Assembly (NCBI GenBank): GCA_031415015.1
Contig: JANOQT010000090.1
Coordinates: 1 to 64,000, forward strand
DNA from: JAUYQR01 sp031415015
Lineage (GTDB): Bacteria > Pseudomonadota > Alphaproteobacteria > Rhodobacterales > Rhodobacteraceae
Reading direction: 5' to 3'
DNA length: 64,000 nt
The notes beneath the pieces were generated by a model. The model did no database searches. It had not been told where the DNA came from and was given only the letters and a program-made list of their open reading frames with translations. Shown one piece after another: positions 48,858-57,807 of this stretch (position 1 is the first letter of the stretch; each line of letters starts with the position of its first letter). The position numbers and the translations under genes were made by a program.

Positions 48858-49778
48858 ATGGCGGGCGCATCGAGCAGGATGTCCCCCAGGGTGGCAGTTT
48901 TGATGGGTGGGCTTTCCGCAGAGCGGGAGGTTTCGCTTGTCTCGGGGCGTGAATGCGCCAAGGCCCTCCGGGCGGCAGGATATGACGTGGTCGAGGTCGA
49001 TTGTGGCCCCGATCTTCCCGCACGCCTGTCCGAAATCAAGCCCGATGTCGCGTTCAATGCCCTGCATGGCCGCTGGGGCGAGGATGGCTGCGTGCAGGGC
49101 ATTCTGGAATGGCTGACCATTCCCTACACCCACTCGGGCGTCCTCTCTTCCGCCCTGGCGATGGACAAGGCCAAGGCAAAAGAGGTCTACGTGGCCGCCG
49201 GTCTGCCCATCGTCACCAGCGTGATAGCCACCAAGGATGCGGTCGAGGCGGGGCATGTCCTGCCGCCGCCCTATGTGGTGAAGCCGAACAACGAAGGCTC
49301 CTCTGTCGGCGTCTACATCGTCCGCGAAGGCTCCAACGCGCCGCGTCTGGCGGCCACGATGCCCGCAACAGTGATGGTCGAGGCCTACGCCCCCGGGCGC
49401 GAGCTGACGACGACCGTGATGGGCGACCGCGCGCTGTGTGTCACCGACATCATCACCTCCGGCTGGTATGATTACGACGCGAAATATACCACCGGCGGCT
49501 CCAGCCACATCCTCCCCGCTGTGCTGCCGGACGAGATCACTGCCGCCTGTCTGGACTACGCGCTCCGCGCCCACCACGCCCTGGGCTGCCGGGGCGTCAG
49601 CCGCACCGATTTCCGCTGGGACGAAGCCCGCGGATTGGCCGGCCTGATCCTGCTGGAAACCAACACCCAGCCCGGCATGACCCCCACCTCGCTGGTGCCC
49701 GAACAGGCCGCGCACCTGGGGATCAGCTTTCCCGACCTCTGCACCTGGATGGTAGAGGACGCGTCATGCAACCGCTGA
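48858..49778 (+). CDS. ddl: D-alanine-D-alanine ligase
   Basis: A protein of about 306 residues, an ATP-grasp ligase making D-Ala-D-Ala. N-terminus VAVLMGGLSAEREVSLVSG, substrate loop FNALHGRWGEDGCVQGILEW, ATP region PYVVKPNNEGSSVGVYIV, metal-binding LLETNTQPGMTPTSLVPEQA. The ATG at 48858 follows GAGG at a good distance; GTG 48852 and ATG 48879 are alternatives, the last giving MSPRVAVLMGG, so the true N-terminus may be seven residues shorter. Its end overlaps ftsQ by 13 bp. Confidence 0.94.
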   Translation: MAGASSRMSPRVAVLMGGLSAEREVSLVSGRECAKALRAAGYDVVEVDCGPDLPARLSEIKPDVAFNALHGRWGEDGCVQGILEWLTIPYTHSGVLSSALAMDKAKAKEVYVAAGLPIVTSVIATKDAVEAGHVLPPPYVVKPNNEGSSVGVYIVREGSNAPRLAATMPATVMVEAYAPGRELTTTVMGDRALCVTDIITSGWYDYDAKYTTGGSSHILPAVLPDEITAACLDYALRAHHALGCRGVSRTDFRWDEARGLAGLILLETNTQPGMTPTSLVPEQAAHLGISFPDLCTWMVEDASCNR

Positions 49779-50680
49779 CCGCCAGTCGCAAATCGGGCCG
49801 TCCCGCAACGGGCAGCCGTCGCGATCCGGCGCCCAGCCGCTGGGCCTACCGGGTACAACGGGTGATGCTGACGCCGCATCTGCGGCTGTTCATCCGCACC
49901 GGACTGCCGACCCTTGCGCTGGTGGGGGCGCTGACACTGTGGTTCTCGCACGAGGCGAACCGTGCGGCTGTCACCTCTGCCATCGCCGATCTGCGCGAAA
50001 AGTTCGAGGACCGGCCGGAATTCCGCGTCTCGCTCGCCTCTGTCGAAGGCGCGTCCGAAGATCTGGCCGCAGCGGTGCGCAGCAAGCTGGGCGTGCAACT
50101 GCCGCAATCGTCCTTCGACATTGACCTCGATGCCGCCCGGATCCGGATCGAAGCGCTGGATGCGGTCAAGCAGGCCGAATTGCGCGTCCGGTCCGGCGGT
50201 GTGTTGCAGGTGCTGATCACCGAACGCATTCCGCTGGCTGTCTGGCGCACCGACGATGGGCTGACGCTGGTCGATGACACCGGCCACCGCGTTGCGGGCC
50301 TGCTGGCACGCACCGACCGGCCCGACCTGCCACTGATCGCAGGCACCGGCGCAGACCGCGCCACGCCCGAAGCGCTGGACCTGATCGCTGCCACCGGGCC
50401 GCTGGCGCCCCGCGTCCGCGGGCTGGTGCGGATGGGCGAGCGGCGCTGGGATATCGTGCTGGACCGTGGTCAGCGCATCCTGCTGCCCGAAAAGAACCCC
50501 GTCCGCGCGCTGGAACGCCTGCTGGCGCTTGACCATGTGCAGGACATCATGAACCGCGACATCCTTGCCATCGACCTTCGCTCTGACCATCGCCCCACCC
50601 TGCGCCTGACACCCTTCGCCCTTGGCGAGATGCGTCGCGCACAGGGCATTGAAATTGACATCGTGGAGAACGAATTGTGA
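49766..50680 (+). CDS. ftsQ: Cell division protein FtsQ
   Basis: A 304-residue bitopic divisome protein. A basic cytoplasmic N-terminus (RKSGRPATGSRRDPAPSR) is followed by one membrane helix (LFIRTGLPTLALVGALTLWF) and a periplasmic POTRA plus beta domain (LDAVKQAELRVRSGGVLQVL, ITERIPLAVWRTDDG). It overlaps ddl and, by four bases, ftsA. Normal length. Confidence 0.93.
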   Translation: MQPLTASRKSGRPATGSRRDPAPSRWAYRVQRVMLTPHLRLFIRTGLPTLALVGALTLWFSHEANRAAVTSAIADLREKFEDRPEFRVSLASVEGASEDLAAAVRSKLGVQLPQSSFDIDLDAARIRIEALDAVKQAELRVRSGGVLQVLITERIPLAVWRTDDGLTLVDDTGHRVAGLLARTDRPDLPLIAGTGADRATPEALDLIAATGPLAPRVRGLVRMGERRWDIVLDRGQRILLPEKNPVRALERLLALDHVQDIMNRDILAIDLRSDHRPTLRLTPFALGEMRRAQGIEIDIVENEL

Positions 50681-52011
50681 CCGATCTCTATACCTCCCAA
50701 CGTGCCATGCGGAACATGCGGCGGGCCGCCATGCAGCGCGGCGTCATCGCCATTCTGGACGTCGGCACCTCGAAAATCGCCTGCCTGGTCCTGCGCTTTG
50801 ACGGGCCGGACAAGCTGCGCGAACAAGACGGCGTCGGGCCAATGGCCGGGCAAAGCCAGTTCCGCGTCATCGGGGCCGCCACCACGCGGTCGCGCGGGGT
50901 GCGTTTCGGCGAAATCTCGGTGATGAACGAGACCGAGCGCGCCATCCGCACCGCCGTTCAGGCCGCGCAGAAGATGGCCAATGTCCGCGTCGATCACGTC
51001 ATCGCCTGCTTTGCCGGGGCCGACCCGCGCAGCTACGGCCTTGCGGGCGAATGGGACCTGCAGGACAGCGTCGTCACCGAACAGGACGTCAGCCGGGTGC
51101 TGGCCGCCTGTGACGTGCCCGACATCGGTCAGGGCCGCGAGGTGCTGCACGCCCAGCCCGTCAACTTTGCGCTGGACCACCGCTCCGGTCTTGGCGACCC
51201 GCGCGGCCAGATCGGCAACCGGCTTGCCTGCGACATGCACCTGCTGTCGGTCGACGGCGACGTGGTGCAGAACCTGCTGTATTGCATCAAGCGCTGTGAT
51301 CTTGAACTGGCCGGGATCGCGCATTCCGCCTACGTCTCGGGCATCTCGTCGCTGGTCGAGGATGAACAGGAACTGGGGGCCGCCTGCATCGACATGGGCG
51401 GCGGCGCCACCGGCATCTCGATCTTCATCAAGAAGCACATGATCTATGCCGACAGTGTCCGTATGGGCGGCGATCACGTTACCTCCGACATCTCCAAGGG
51501 GCTGCAAATCCCGCTGACCACCGCCGAGCGTATCAAATCCCGCCACGGCGGATTGTATGCCACCGGCATGGACGACCGCGAGATGATCGACATCGGCGGC
51601 GACAGTGGCGACTGGGAAAAGGACCGCCGCCAGATCAGCCGCACCGAACTGATCGGCATCATGCGGCCAAGGGTTGAGGAAATCCTTGAGGAAATCCGCG
51701 CCCGGCTGGACGTGGCGGGCTTTGACACCCTGCCCAGCCAGCAGATCGTGCTGACCGGCGGCGGCAGCCAGATTCCGGGCCTCGATGGTCTGGCAACCCG
51801 CATCCTTGGCCAGCGCGTCCGCCTTGGCCGCCCGCTCAGGGTGCAGGGCCTGCCACAGGCCGCCACCGGCGCAGCTTTTGCCAGCGCCGTGGGCCTGTGC
51901 CTGTTCGCCGCCCACCCGCAGGATGAATGGTGGGACTTCGAGATCCCGGCCGAACGCTACCCGGCTCGCTCCCTCCGCCGGGCGGTAAAATGGTTCAAGG
52001 ACAACTGGTGA
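50677..52011 (+). CDS. ftsA: Cell division protein FtsA
   Basis: A 444-residue actin-like protein that tethers FtsZ to the membrane. ATP-binding segments: IAILDVGTSKIACLVLRF, ELGAACIDMGGGATGISIF, IVLTGGGSQIPGLDGLATRI. The C-terminal amphipathic helix that binds the membrane is SLRRAVKWFKDNW. It starts with GTG overlapping the ftsQ stop by four bases. A separate promoter region precedes ftsZ. Confidence 0.96.
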   Translation: MTDLYTSQRAMRNMRRAAMQRGVIAILDVGTSKIACLVLRFDGPDKLREQDGVGPMAGQSQFRVIGAATTRSRGVRFGEISVMNETERAIRTAVQAAQKMANVRVDHVIACFAGADPRSYGLAGEWDLQDSVVTEQDVSRVLAACDVPDIGQGREVLHAQPVNFALDHRSGLGDPRGQIGNRLACDMHLLSVDGDVVQNLLYCIKRCDLELAGIAHSAYVSGISSLVEDEQELGAACIDMGGGATGISIFIKKHMIYADSVRMGGDHVTSDISKGLQIPLTTAERIKSRHGGLYATGMDDREMIDIGGDSGDWEKDRRQISRTELIGIMRPRVEEILEEIRARLDVAGFDTLPSQQIVLTGGGSQIPGLDGLATRILGQRVRLGRPLRVQGLPQAATGAAFASAVGLCLFAAHPQDEWWDFEIPAERYPARSLRRAVKWFKDNW

Positions 52012-52039
52012 CCACTACATCCGGCCTCAATAGCGAAAT

Positions 52040-52095
52040 CCCGCTGAATCTATTCAGCCACGTCCCATATTTTGCGGGAGTTTCGACTTTTTTTT
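52040..52095 (+). terminator. Hairpin and T-run between ftsA and ftsZ
   Basis: Outer stem CCCGC (52040-52044) with GCGGG (52074-52078), or an inner stem GCTGAAT (52043-52049) with ATTCAGC (52052-52058), followed by eight T at 52088-52095. The T-run begins 9 bases after the outer stem, further than usual, so termination is probably partial. A GANTC site (GAATC) occurs in the stem at 52046-52050 and another at 52122-52126. It would let ftsZ be expressed apart from ftsQA. Confidence 0.4.
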
Positions 52096-52217
52096 AGTGA
52101 CCTTTGGCCGGGTTGTGGATAGAATCGGGTATAAGTCGGCACTTTAGCGCCCGGGACAGGTGCATTCGGGTGCAAAAAGCAAACAGCGGCACAATTAAAA
52201 AACGGACAGGCAAACCC

Positions 52218-53855
52218 ATGGCACTCAATCTGACGATGAATACCGAGCGTGAAGAGCTGAAGCCGCGCATCACCGTCTTTGGTGTGGGCGGGGCGGGCGG
52301 CAACGCGGTCAACAACATGATCGACAAGAACCTTGAGGGGGTCGAGTTTGTCGTGGCCAACACCGATGCGCAGGCGCTGCAGCAAAGCCGCGCTCATGCC
52401 CGCATCCAGATGGGCGTCAAGGTGACCGAGGGTCTGGGGGCAGGCGCGCGCCCGTCCGTGGGGGCCGCCGCCGCCGAGGAAACCATCGAGGAAATCGTCG
52501 ATCATCTGGCCGGCGCACACATGTGCTTTATCACCGCCGGCATGGGCGGCGGCACCGGCACCGGGGCTGCCCCGATCATCGCGCAGGCCGCGCGGGAACT
52601 TGGCGTGTTGACCGTAGGCGTGGTGACCAAGCCCTTCCAGTTTGAGGGCCACAAGCGGATGCGTCAGGCCGAAGAAGGCATCGACGCGCTGCAAAAGGTC
52701 GTCGATACGCTGATTATCATTCCGAACCAGAACCTGTTCCGGCTGGCCAACGAAAAGACCACCTTCACCGAAGCTTTCGCCATGGCCGATGACGTGCTGT
52801 ACCAGGGCGTCAAGGGTGTGACCGACCTGATGGTGCGGCCCGGCCTGATCAACCTCGATTTCGCCGATGTCCGCGCCGTGATGGACGAGATGGGCAAGGC
52901 AATGATGGGCACCGGCGAGGCGACGGGCGAAGACCGCGCCGTGCAGGCGGCCGAAAAGGCGATTGCCAACCCGCTGCTCGACGAAATCTCGCTGAACGGT
53001 GCCAAAGGTGTCTTGATCAACATCACCGGCGGCCATGATCTGACGCTGTTTGAGTTGGATGAAGCCGCCAACATCATCCGCGAAAAGGTCGACCCCGAGG
53101 CGAACATCATCGTCGGCTCCACGCTGGACACCACGATGGAGGGCCGCCTGCGGGTCTCCGTCGTTGCCACCGGCATCGACGCCACCGCCGCCAGTCGCGC
53201 CGAACCCCCGGTCGCGCGCCGGTCGATGGCAACGCCGCTGACCATTCAGCCGGTTCATGCCGAGGCGCGCCGCCCGGTGCCGCAGCCGGAACCCGCACTG
53301 GTGACGTCGATGACCGACCCGATGCCGGCGATGGCCACAGACGATGTGGACGCGACCGACCTGTTTGACGCCGTCGCCTCGCAGGCCGGGGTCGAGGCGG
53401 AAGAACGGGTTCTGGTGGATGACCTGCCGCCGCCCGCCTACCGCCCGCAGCCTGCGGCACAGCCGACAATGATCCGCTCTGCCCCCGCCGCGATCGAGGC
53501 TGATGCCGGTGATTTTGTCGCCCCGCGCCCGCGCATGGCCGGTCAACCCTCGCCCGAGGCGCTGGCGCGTCTGCAGGCGGCGGTCAGCCGTCCCGCAGGC
53601 GGAACTTCCGCACGCTCCGCCGGTGTGGCCCCCGCCATGGCCGCTTCCGCCGCAATTGCCGGTCAGAAACCACGCTTCGGCATCGGCTCGCTGATCAACC
53701 GCATGGCTGGCCATCTGGAGGCCGCGACCGACCGTCCCGGCCCGCAGGTTGCCCGTCAGCAGCCGCCGGTCACCGCCTATGATGATGAACAGGACCTTGG
53801 CGCAGATCAGGACCGGATCGAGATTCCGGCCTTCCTGCGCCGTCAGGCGAACTGA
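52218..53855 (+). CDS. ftsZ: Cell division protein FtsZ
   Basis: A 545-residue tubulin-like GTPase, the scaffold of the Z ring. The GTP-binding start is ITVFGVGGAGGNAVNNMI, the tubulin signature GMGGGTGTGAAPIIAQ, and the T7 loop NLDFADVRAVMDEMGKAMMG. After about residue 320 a long Ala/Pro/Val-rich linker of about 200 residues leads to the conserved C-terminal peptide DRIEIPAFLRRQAN, which binds FtsA and ZipA-type partners. The long linker is typical of alphaproteobacteria. It has its own promoter region and ends in a strong terminator. Confidence 0.97.
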   Translation: MALNLTMNTEREELKPRITVFGVGGAGGNAVNNMIDKNLEGVEFVVANTDAQALQQSRAHARIQMGVKVTEGLGAGARPSVGAAAAEETIEEIVDHLAGAHMCFITAGMGGGTGTGAAPIIAQAARELGVLTVGVVTKPFQFEGHKRMRQAEEGIDALQKVVDTLIIIPNQNLFRLANEKTTFTEAFAMADDVLYQGVKGVTDLMVRPGLINLDFADVRAVMDEMGKAMMGTGEATGEDRAVQAAEKAIANPLLDEISLNGAKGVLINITGGHDLTLFELDEAANIIREKVDPEANIIVGSTLDTTMEGRLRVSVVATGIDATAASRAEPPVARRSMATPLTIQPVHAEARRPVPQPEPALVTSMTDPMPAMATDDVDATDLFDAVASQAGVEAEERVLVDDLPPPAYRPQPAAQPTMIRSAPAAIEADAGDFVAPRPRMAGQPSPEALARLQAAVSRPAGGTSARSAGVAPAMAASAAIAGQKPRFGIGSLINRMAGHLEAATDRPGPQVARQQPPVTAYDDEQDLGADQDRIEIPAFLRRQAN

Positions 53856-53883
53856 TCACAGCGCTGTTGCATTGCACTTAAAC

Positions 53884-53906
53884 GGCCCGGGAAACCGGGC
53901 CTTTTT
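53884..53906 (+). terminator. Strong intrinsic terminator after ftsZ
   Basis: GGCCCGG (53884-53890), loop GAAA, CCGGGCC (53895-53901), then five T. A GC-rich perfect 7-bp stem with GAAA tetraloop and an immediate U-tract is a textbook intrinsic terminator, separating ftsZ from lpxC. Confidence 0.9.
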
Positions 53907-53974
53907 CTATTTTCGACAATGGTTTAGCCTACACCTTCCACCTGTCACATTCCGTTACAAAGAGTGAGTTGAGC

Positions 53975-53994
53975 TTAAGCCAGCAGCGGCTTAA
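53975..53994. repeat. Inverted repeat upstream of lpxC
   Basis: TTAAGCC (53975-53981) and GGCTTAA (53988-53994) are perfect inverted arms with a 6-base spacer AGCAGC, 57 bp before the lpxC start. The arms carry TTAA half-sites, as in CtrA boxes, but the spacing is not the usual N7. It could be an operator for lpxC; no protein can be named. Confidence 0.45.
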
Positions 53995-54050
53995 CTACTC
54001 GTCAACGGCGCGATGGGCATGGCCTGCGCACCACATGAGGTTACAGTCGC

Positions 54051-54971
54051 GTGCAGAACACCCTTAAATCCGCAGCCACCTTCACCGGGTTCGGCCTGCA
54101 CAGTGGCACGCCGATCCGCATGGTCGTGCGCCCGGCCTCGGCTGATTACGGCATCTGGTTTCGCCGCGTAGACGTGACCGACCGGGATGCCATGGTTCCC
54201 GCCCGCTGGGATGCGGTGGTGCCGTCACGCCTGTGTACGCTGGTGGAAAACGCGGCCGGTGTGTCCGTATCCACCATCGAACACGTCATGGCCGCGCTTG
54301 CCGGGTCCGCCATTCATAACGCCCTGATCGAGATTGACGGCCCCGAAGTGCCGATCCTTGACGGCTCCGCCGTGCCCTTCGTCGAAGGTTTCCTGTCCCG
54401 TGGCATCCGCGAACAGGCCGCGCCGGTGCGCGCGATCCGCGTGCTGAAAACTGTCGAAGTCCACGACGGCGAGGCAGTTGCCCGTCTTGAGCCCGCCGAC
54501 ATGCTGGAAATCGACTTCCGTATCTCGTTCGTTGACGCCGCTATCGGTACCCAGTCGCGCAGCCTGAACATGGCCAATGGCGCTTTCGTGCGTGAACTGT
54601 CCGACAGCCGCACCTTCTGCCGCCAGTCCGACGTGGACGCGATGCGCGAAAAGGGGCTGGCCCTTGGCGGCACGCTGGAAAACGCCGTGGTGTTTCAGGG
54701 CGATCACGTCCTGTCGCCCGGCGGTCTGCGCCATGCCGATGAACCGGTCCGCCACAAGATGCTGGACGCGGTGGGCGACCTTGCCCTTGCCGGTGGCCCG
54801 CTTCTGGCGCGCTATACCGGTGACCGGGCGGGTCATGCGCTGACCAACCGCCTGCTGCGGGCGCTGTTCGCCGATCCTGACGCGTTTCGCATGGTCGATT
54901 GCGGCCCGCAGACCGTCGGCAAGCTGCCCGGCGTCGGTGTACATCGCGGCGATCTGCCTGCGCGGCACTAG
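54051..54971 (+). CDS. lpxC: UDP-3-O-acyl-N-acetylglucosamine deacetylase LpxC
   Basis: A 306-residue zinc deacetylase, the committed step of lipid A synthesis. TFTGFGLHSGTPIRMVVRPA at the start, STIEHVMAALAGSAIHNALI with the zinc His, VRHKMLDAVGDLALAGGPL with the second His and Asp ligands, and GDRAGHALTNRLLRALFADP at the end. The start is GTG at 54051. It sits between the ftsZ terminator and bamD, in the order typical of alphaproteobacteria. Confidence 0.96.
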   Translation: MQNTLKSAATFTGFGLHSGTPIRMVVRPASADYGIWFRRVDVTDRDAMVPARWDAVVPSRLCTLVENAAGVSVSTIEHVMAALAGSAIHNALIEIDGPEVPILDGSAVPFVEGFLSRGIREQAAPVRAIRVLKTVEVHDGEAVARLEPADMLEIDFRISFVDAAIGTQSRSLNMANGAFVRELSDSRTFCRQSDVDAMREKGLALGGTLENAVVFQGDHVLSPGGLRHADEPVRHKMLDAVGDLALAGGPLLARYTGDRAGHALTNRLLRALFADPDAFRMVDCGPQTVGKLPGVGVHRGDLPARH

Positions 54972-55110
54972 GGACATCTTCTCTGATGATGAAAAGTCAC
55001 GAAAGGCGTTTTGCGCCCCGGATTTTTCTGTGCTAGGACAAGGCAAATCGCCCGAGCGGCGCGCCCTCCGGGGTGCCCGGAAAAGGGCTGCAGGTTTGGA
55101 TAGGCGGAAT

Positions 55111-55974
55111 ATGTCACGCGGCAGATCGGGCGGCAGATCGGGCGGAAGGTCGGGCGCAGGGTTGCTCACAGCGGCACTTCTGATTGCAACGCTCGCAGGC
55201 TGCGGCGGGGGCACGCAGGAACGTGCGCTCGACACCTATACCGCCGAAGAGATCTACAAGAAGGGCGAGCTGGAGCTTGAAACCGGCAAGAAGCCCAAGG
55301 ATGCCCTGATCTACTTCCAGGAAGTGGAACGGCTGTATCCCTACACCGAATATGCCAAGCGGGCGCTGATCATGCAGGCCTTTACCCTGCACAAGTCCAA
55401 GCAATACCCCGAAGCGCGCGACGCGGCGCAACGATTCCTCGATTTCTATCCCGGCGACGAGGATGCGCCCTATGCGCTGTTCCTGATGGCACTCAGCTAT
55501 TATGACCAGATCGACGATGTCGGGCGGGATCAGGGCATCACCTTCCAGGCCCTGCGTGGCATGCGCGACGTAATCGAGACCTACCCCGACAGCGAATATG
55601 CCCGCTCGGCGATCCTGAAGTTTGACCTCGCCTTCGACCAGCTTGCCGCCAAGGAAATGGAGATCGGACGTTATTACCTGAAACGCCGCCATTATACCGC
55701 CGCGATCAACCGCTTCCGCACTGTGGTGCAGGATTTCCAGACCACCACCCACACCGCCGAAGCGTTGCACCGGCTGGTTGAATGCTACCTTGCCCTCGGC
55801 CTGAACGATGAGGCGCAGACCGCCGCCGCCGTGCTTGGCTTCAACTATCAGGCCTCGCCGTTCTACGACGACAGCTTCCGTCTGCTGAAAGGCCGCGGCC
55901 TTAGCCCCGAGGCCAAGGGCGAAAGCTGGCTGCGCACCGTCTATCGCCAGATGGTCAAGGGCGAGTGGTTGTGA
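55111..55974 (+). CDS. bamD: Outer membrane assembly lipoprotein BamD
   Basis: A 287-residue TPR lipoprotein of the BAM complex. A lipoprotein signal ends in the lipobox LIATLAGC. The TPR repeats run through ALIYFQEVERLYPYTEYAKR, EARDAAQRFLDFYPGDEDAP and AINRFRTVVQDFQTTTHTAE, with family segments YDQIDDVGRDQG. The N-terminus has a 12-base tandem repeat (RSGG three times, RSGGRSGGRSGA). The ATG at 55111 follows TAGGCGGA. lpxC-bamD-recN is a conserved order. Confidence 0.94.
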   Translation: MSRGRSGGRSGGRSGAGLLTAALLIATLAGCGGGTQERALDTYTAEEIYKKGELELETGKKPKDALIYFQEVERLYPYTEYAKRALIMQAFTLHKSKQYPEARDAAQRFLDFYPGDEDAPYALFLMALSYYDQIDDVGRDQGITFQALRGMRDVIETYPDSEYARSAILKFDLAFDQLAAKEMEIGRYYLKRRHYTAAINRFRTVVQDFQTTTHTAEALHRLVECYLALGLNDEAQTAAAVLGFNYQASPFYDDSFRLLKGRGLSPEAKGESWLRTVYRQMVKGEWL

Positions 55975-55978
55975 CCCG

Positions 55979-55997
55979 GATGGGCGAATCGCCCATC
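55979..55997. repeat. REP-like palindrome between bamD and recN
   Basis: GATGGGCG (55979-55986), AAT, CGCCCATC (55990-55997) form a perfect hairpin, followed by CTACGG. The sequence CGCCCATCCTACGG recalls a short palindromic repeat common between genes in Rhodobacteraceae genomes. It lies in the 36-bp gap between bamD and recN and could modulate read-through. Confidence 0.5.
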
Positions 55998-56010
55998 CTA
56001 CGGGGCTGAC

Positions 56011-57654
56011 ATGCTGATCTCTCTCGATATCCGCGATGTGCTGATCATCGACCGGCTGAGCCTTGAACTTGGCCCCGGCCTGAACGTGCTGACCGGCGAA
56101 ACCGGGGCGGGCAAATCGATCCTGCTGGACGCCTTGGGCTTCGTGCTGGGCTGGCGGGGCAGGGCGGAACTGGTCCGCCAAGGCGCCACGCAGGGCGAGG
56201 TGACTGCGGTCTTCGACCTGCCCTCCGGTCACGCCGCCCATGCCGTGCTGACCGAGGCGGGGATCGAGGCGGACGGCGACCTGATCCTGCGCCGCGTCAA
56301 TTTCGCCGATGGCCGCAAGACCGCCTATATCAACGATCGCCGCGTGTCGGGCGAGGTGTTGCGCGATCTGTCCGACCATCTGGTCGAACTGCACGGCCAG
56401 CACGACGACCGGGGCCTTCTGAACCCGCGCGGCCACCGTGCGCTGCTGGATACCTTCGCTGGTCTGGACCTGACCCCCCTGCGTGCGGCATGGGTCAGCC
56501 AACGCACTGCCCGCGCGGCTCTGGCCGAGGCAGAGGCCACGCTTGCCCGCGCCGCCGCCGAAGAAGACTACCTGCGCCACGCCGTCAAAGAACTGGACAA
56601 GCTGAACCCCGAACCGGGCGAAGAAGCCGCGCTCGACGCCCGCCGCCGCCTGATGCAAGGGGCCGCCCGCATCCGCGAGGACGTCGCCAAGGCGCTGGCG
56701 GCCTTGAGTGAGGACGGTGCCGAAGGCCGGATGCGCGATGCCGTGCGCTGGCTGGAAGGCGCTGCCGACAAATCCGAAGGCACGCTGGAACCTGCGCTTG
56801 CCGCCCTGAACCGCGCCCTCATTGAGCTGTCAGATGCGCAGGAAGGGGTCGAATCCACTCTGCGCGCGTTGGATTTCAATCCCACTGACCTTGAGGCGGC
56901 TGAGGAACGGCTGTTCGCCATCCGCGCTCTTGCCCGCAAGCATGGCGTGCTGCCCGACGATCTGGGGGCTTTCGCCGCCGACCTGCGCGCCCGCCTGACC
57001 GCGTTCGACGGCGGCCTGAAAGGACTGGCCAAGCTGCAAAAGGCAGTGACCGACGCAGCGTCAGCCTATGCCGCCGAAGCCGCCGCCACCCGCAAAACCC
57101 GCCGCGCCGCTGCGATCCGCCTTGACGCCGCGATGGCCGCCGAGCTGGCCCCGCTGAAAATGGAACGCGCCGTTTTCGTCACCGAATTCGCCGAAGGCGA
57201 GCCGGGGCCGGATGGCACCGACGCCGTCACCTTCACCGTCGCCACCAACCCCGGCGCGCCCTCCGGCCCGCTGAACCGCATCGCGTCGGGCGGCGAGCTT
57301 AGCCGCTTCCTGCTGGCGCTGAAGGTCTGCCTGACCGGCGACACCCCCGGCCAGACGCTGATTTTCGACGAGATTGACCGCGGCGTCGGCGGCGCCACTG
57401 CCGATGCGGTCGGGCGCAGGCTCAAAGCGCTGGCCACAGGCGCGCAGGTGCTGGTCGTCACCCATAGCCCGCAGGTGGCGGCCTTTGGCGCACAGCACTG
57501 GCGTGTCGAAAAGCGCGTGGTGGCGGATCAGACCCTGTCCACCGTCACCGCCCTCGACGCAGATGCGCGCATCGAGGAAATCGCCCGCATGCTGGCCGGG
57601 GACACCGTATCCGACGCCGCCCGCGCCGCCGCAAAGGCGCTGTTGAAGGGCTGA
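56011..57654 (+). CDS. recN: DNA repair protein RecN
   Basis: A 547-residue SMC-like ATPase acting at double-strand breaks. Walker A TGETGAGKSILLDALGFVLG, coiled-coil arms in the middle (Ala/Leu/Glu-rich, about residues 150-370), the signature GPLNRIASGGELSRFLLALK, and Walker B TLIFDEIDRGVGGATADAV. Normal length. No GTTC-N7-GTTC LexA box was seen in the 36-bp gap upstream, so SOS control, if present, must act elsewhere. Confidence 0.96.
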   Translation: MLISLDIRDVLIIDRLSLELGPGLNVLTGETGAGKSILLDALGFVLGWRGRAELVRQGATQGEVTAVFDLPSGHAAHAVLTEAGIEADGDLILRRVNFADGRKTAYINDRRVSGEVLRDLSDHLVELHGQHDDRGLLNPRGHRALLDTFAGLDLTPLRAAWVSQRTARAALAEAEATLARAAAEEDYLRHAVKELDKLNPEPGEEAALDARRRLMQGAARIREDVAKALAALSEDGAEGRMRDAVRWLEGAADKSEGTLEPALAALNRALIELSDAQEGVESTLRALDFNPTDLEAAEERLFAIRALARKHGVLPDDLGAFAADLRARLTAFDGGLKGLAKLQKAVTDAASAYAAEAAATRKTRRAAAIRLDAAMAAELAPLKMERAVFVTEFAEGEPGPDGTDAVTFTVATNPGAPSGPLNRIASGGELSRFLLALKVCLTGDTPGQTLIFDEIDRGVGGATADAVGRRLKALATGAQVLVVTHSPQVAAFGAQHWRVEKRVVADQTLSTVTALDADARIEEIARMLAGDTVSDAARAAAKALLKG

Positions 57655-57807
57655 CCCTCCGCACGGCAGTTTGAGCGTTGCTGTGCTGTTTGTTACGGCA
57701 TCATGGCAAGACCCATGCGCCCAGCGCATGGCGGGCTTTCCGACCGGCCACTGTTTTGCCGCGCTGCAGCAACCTATCTTCGTTTCAACTGAACCGAGGA
57801 TAAACCC

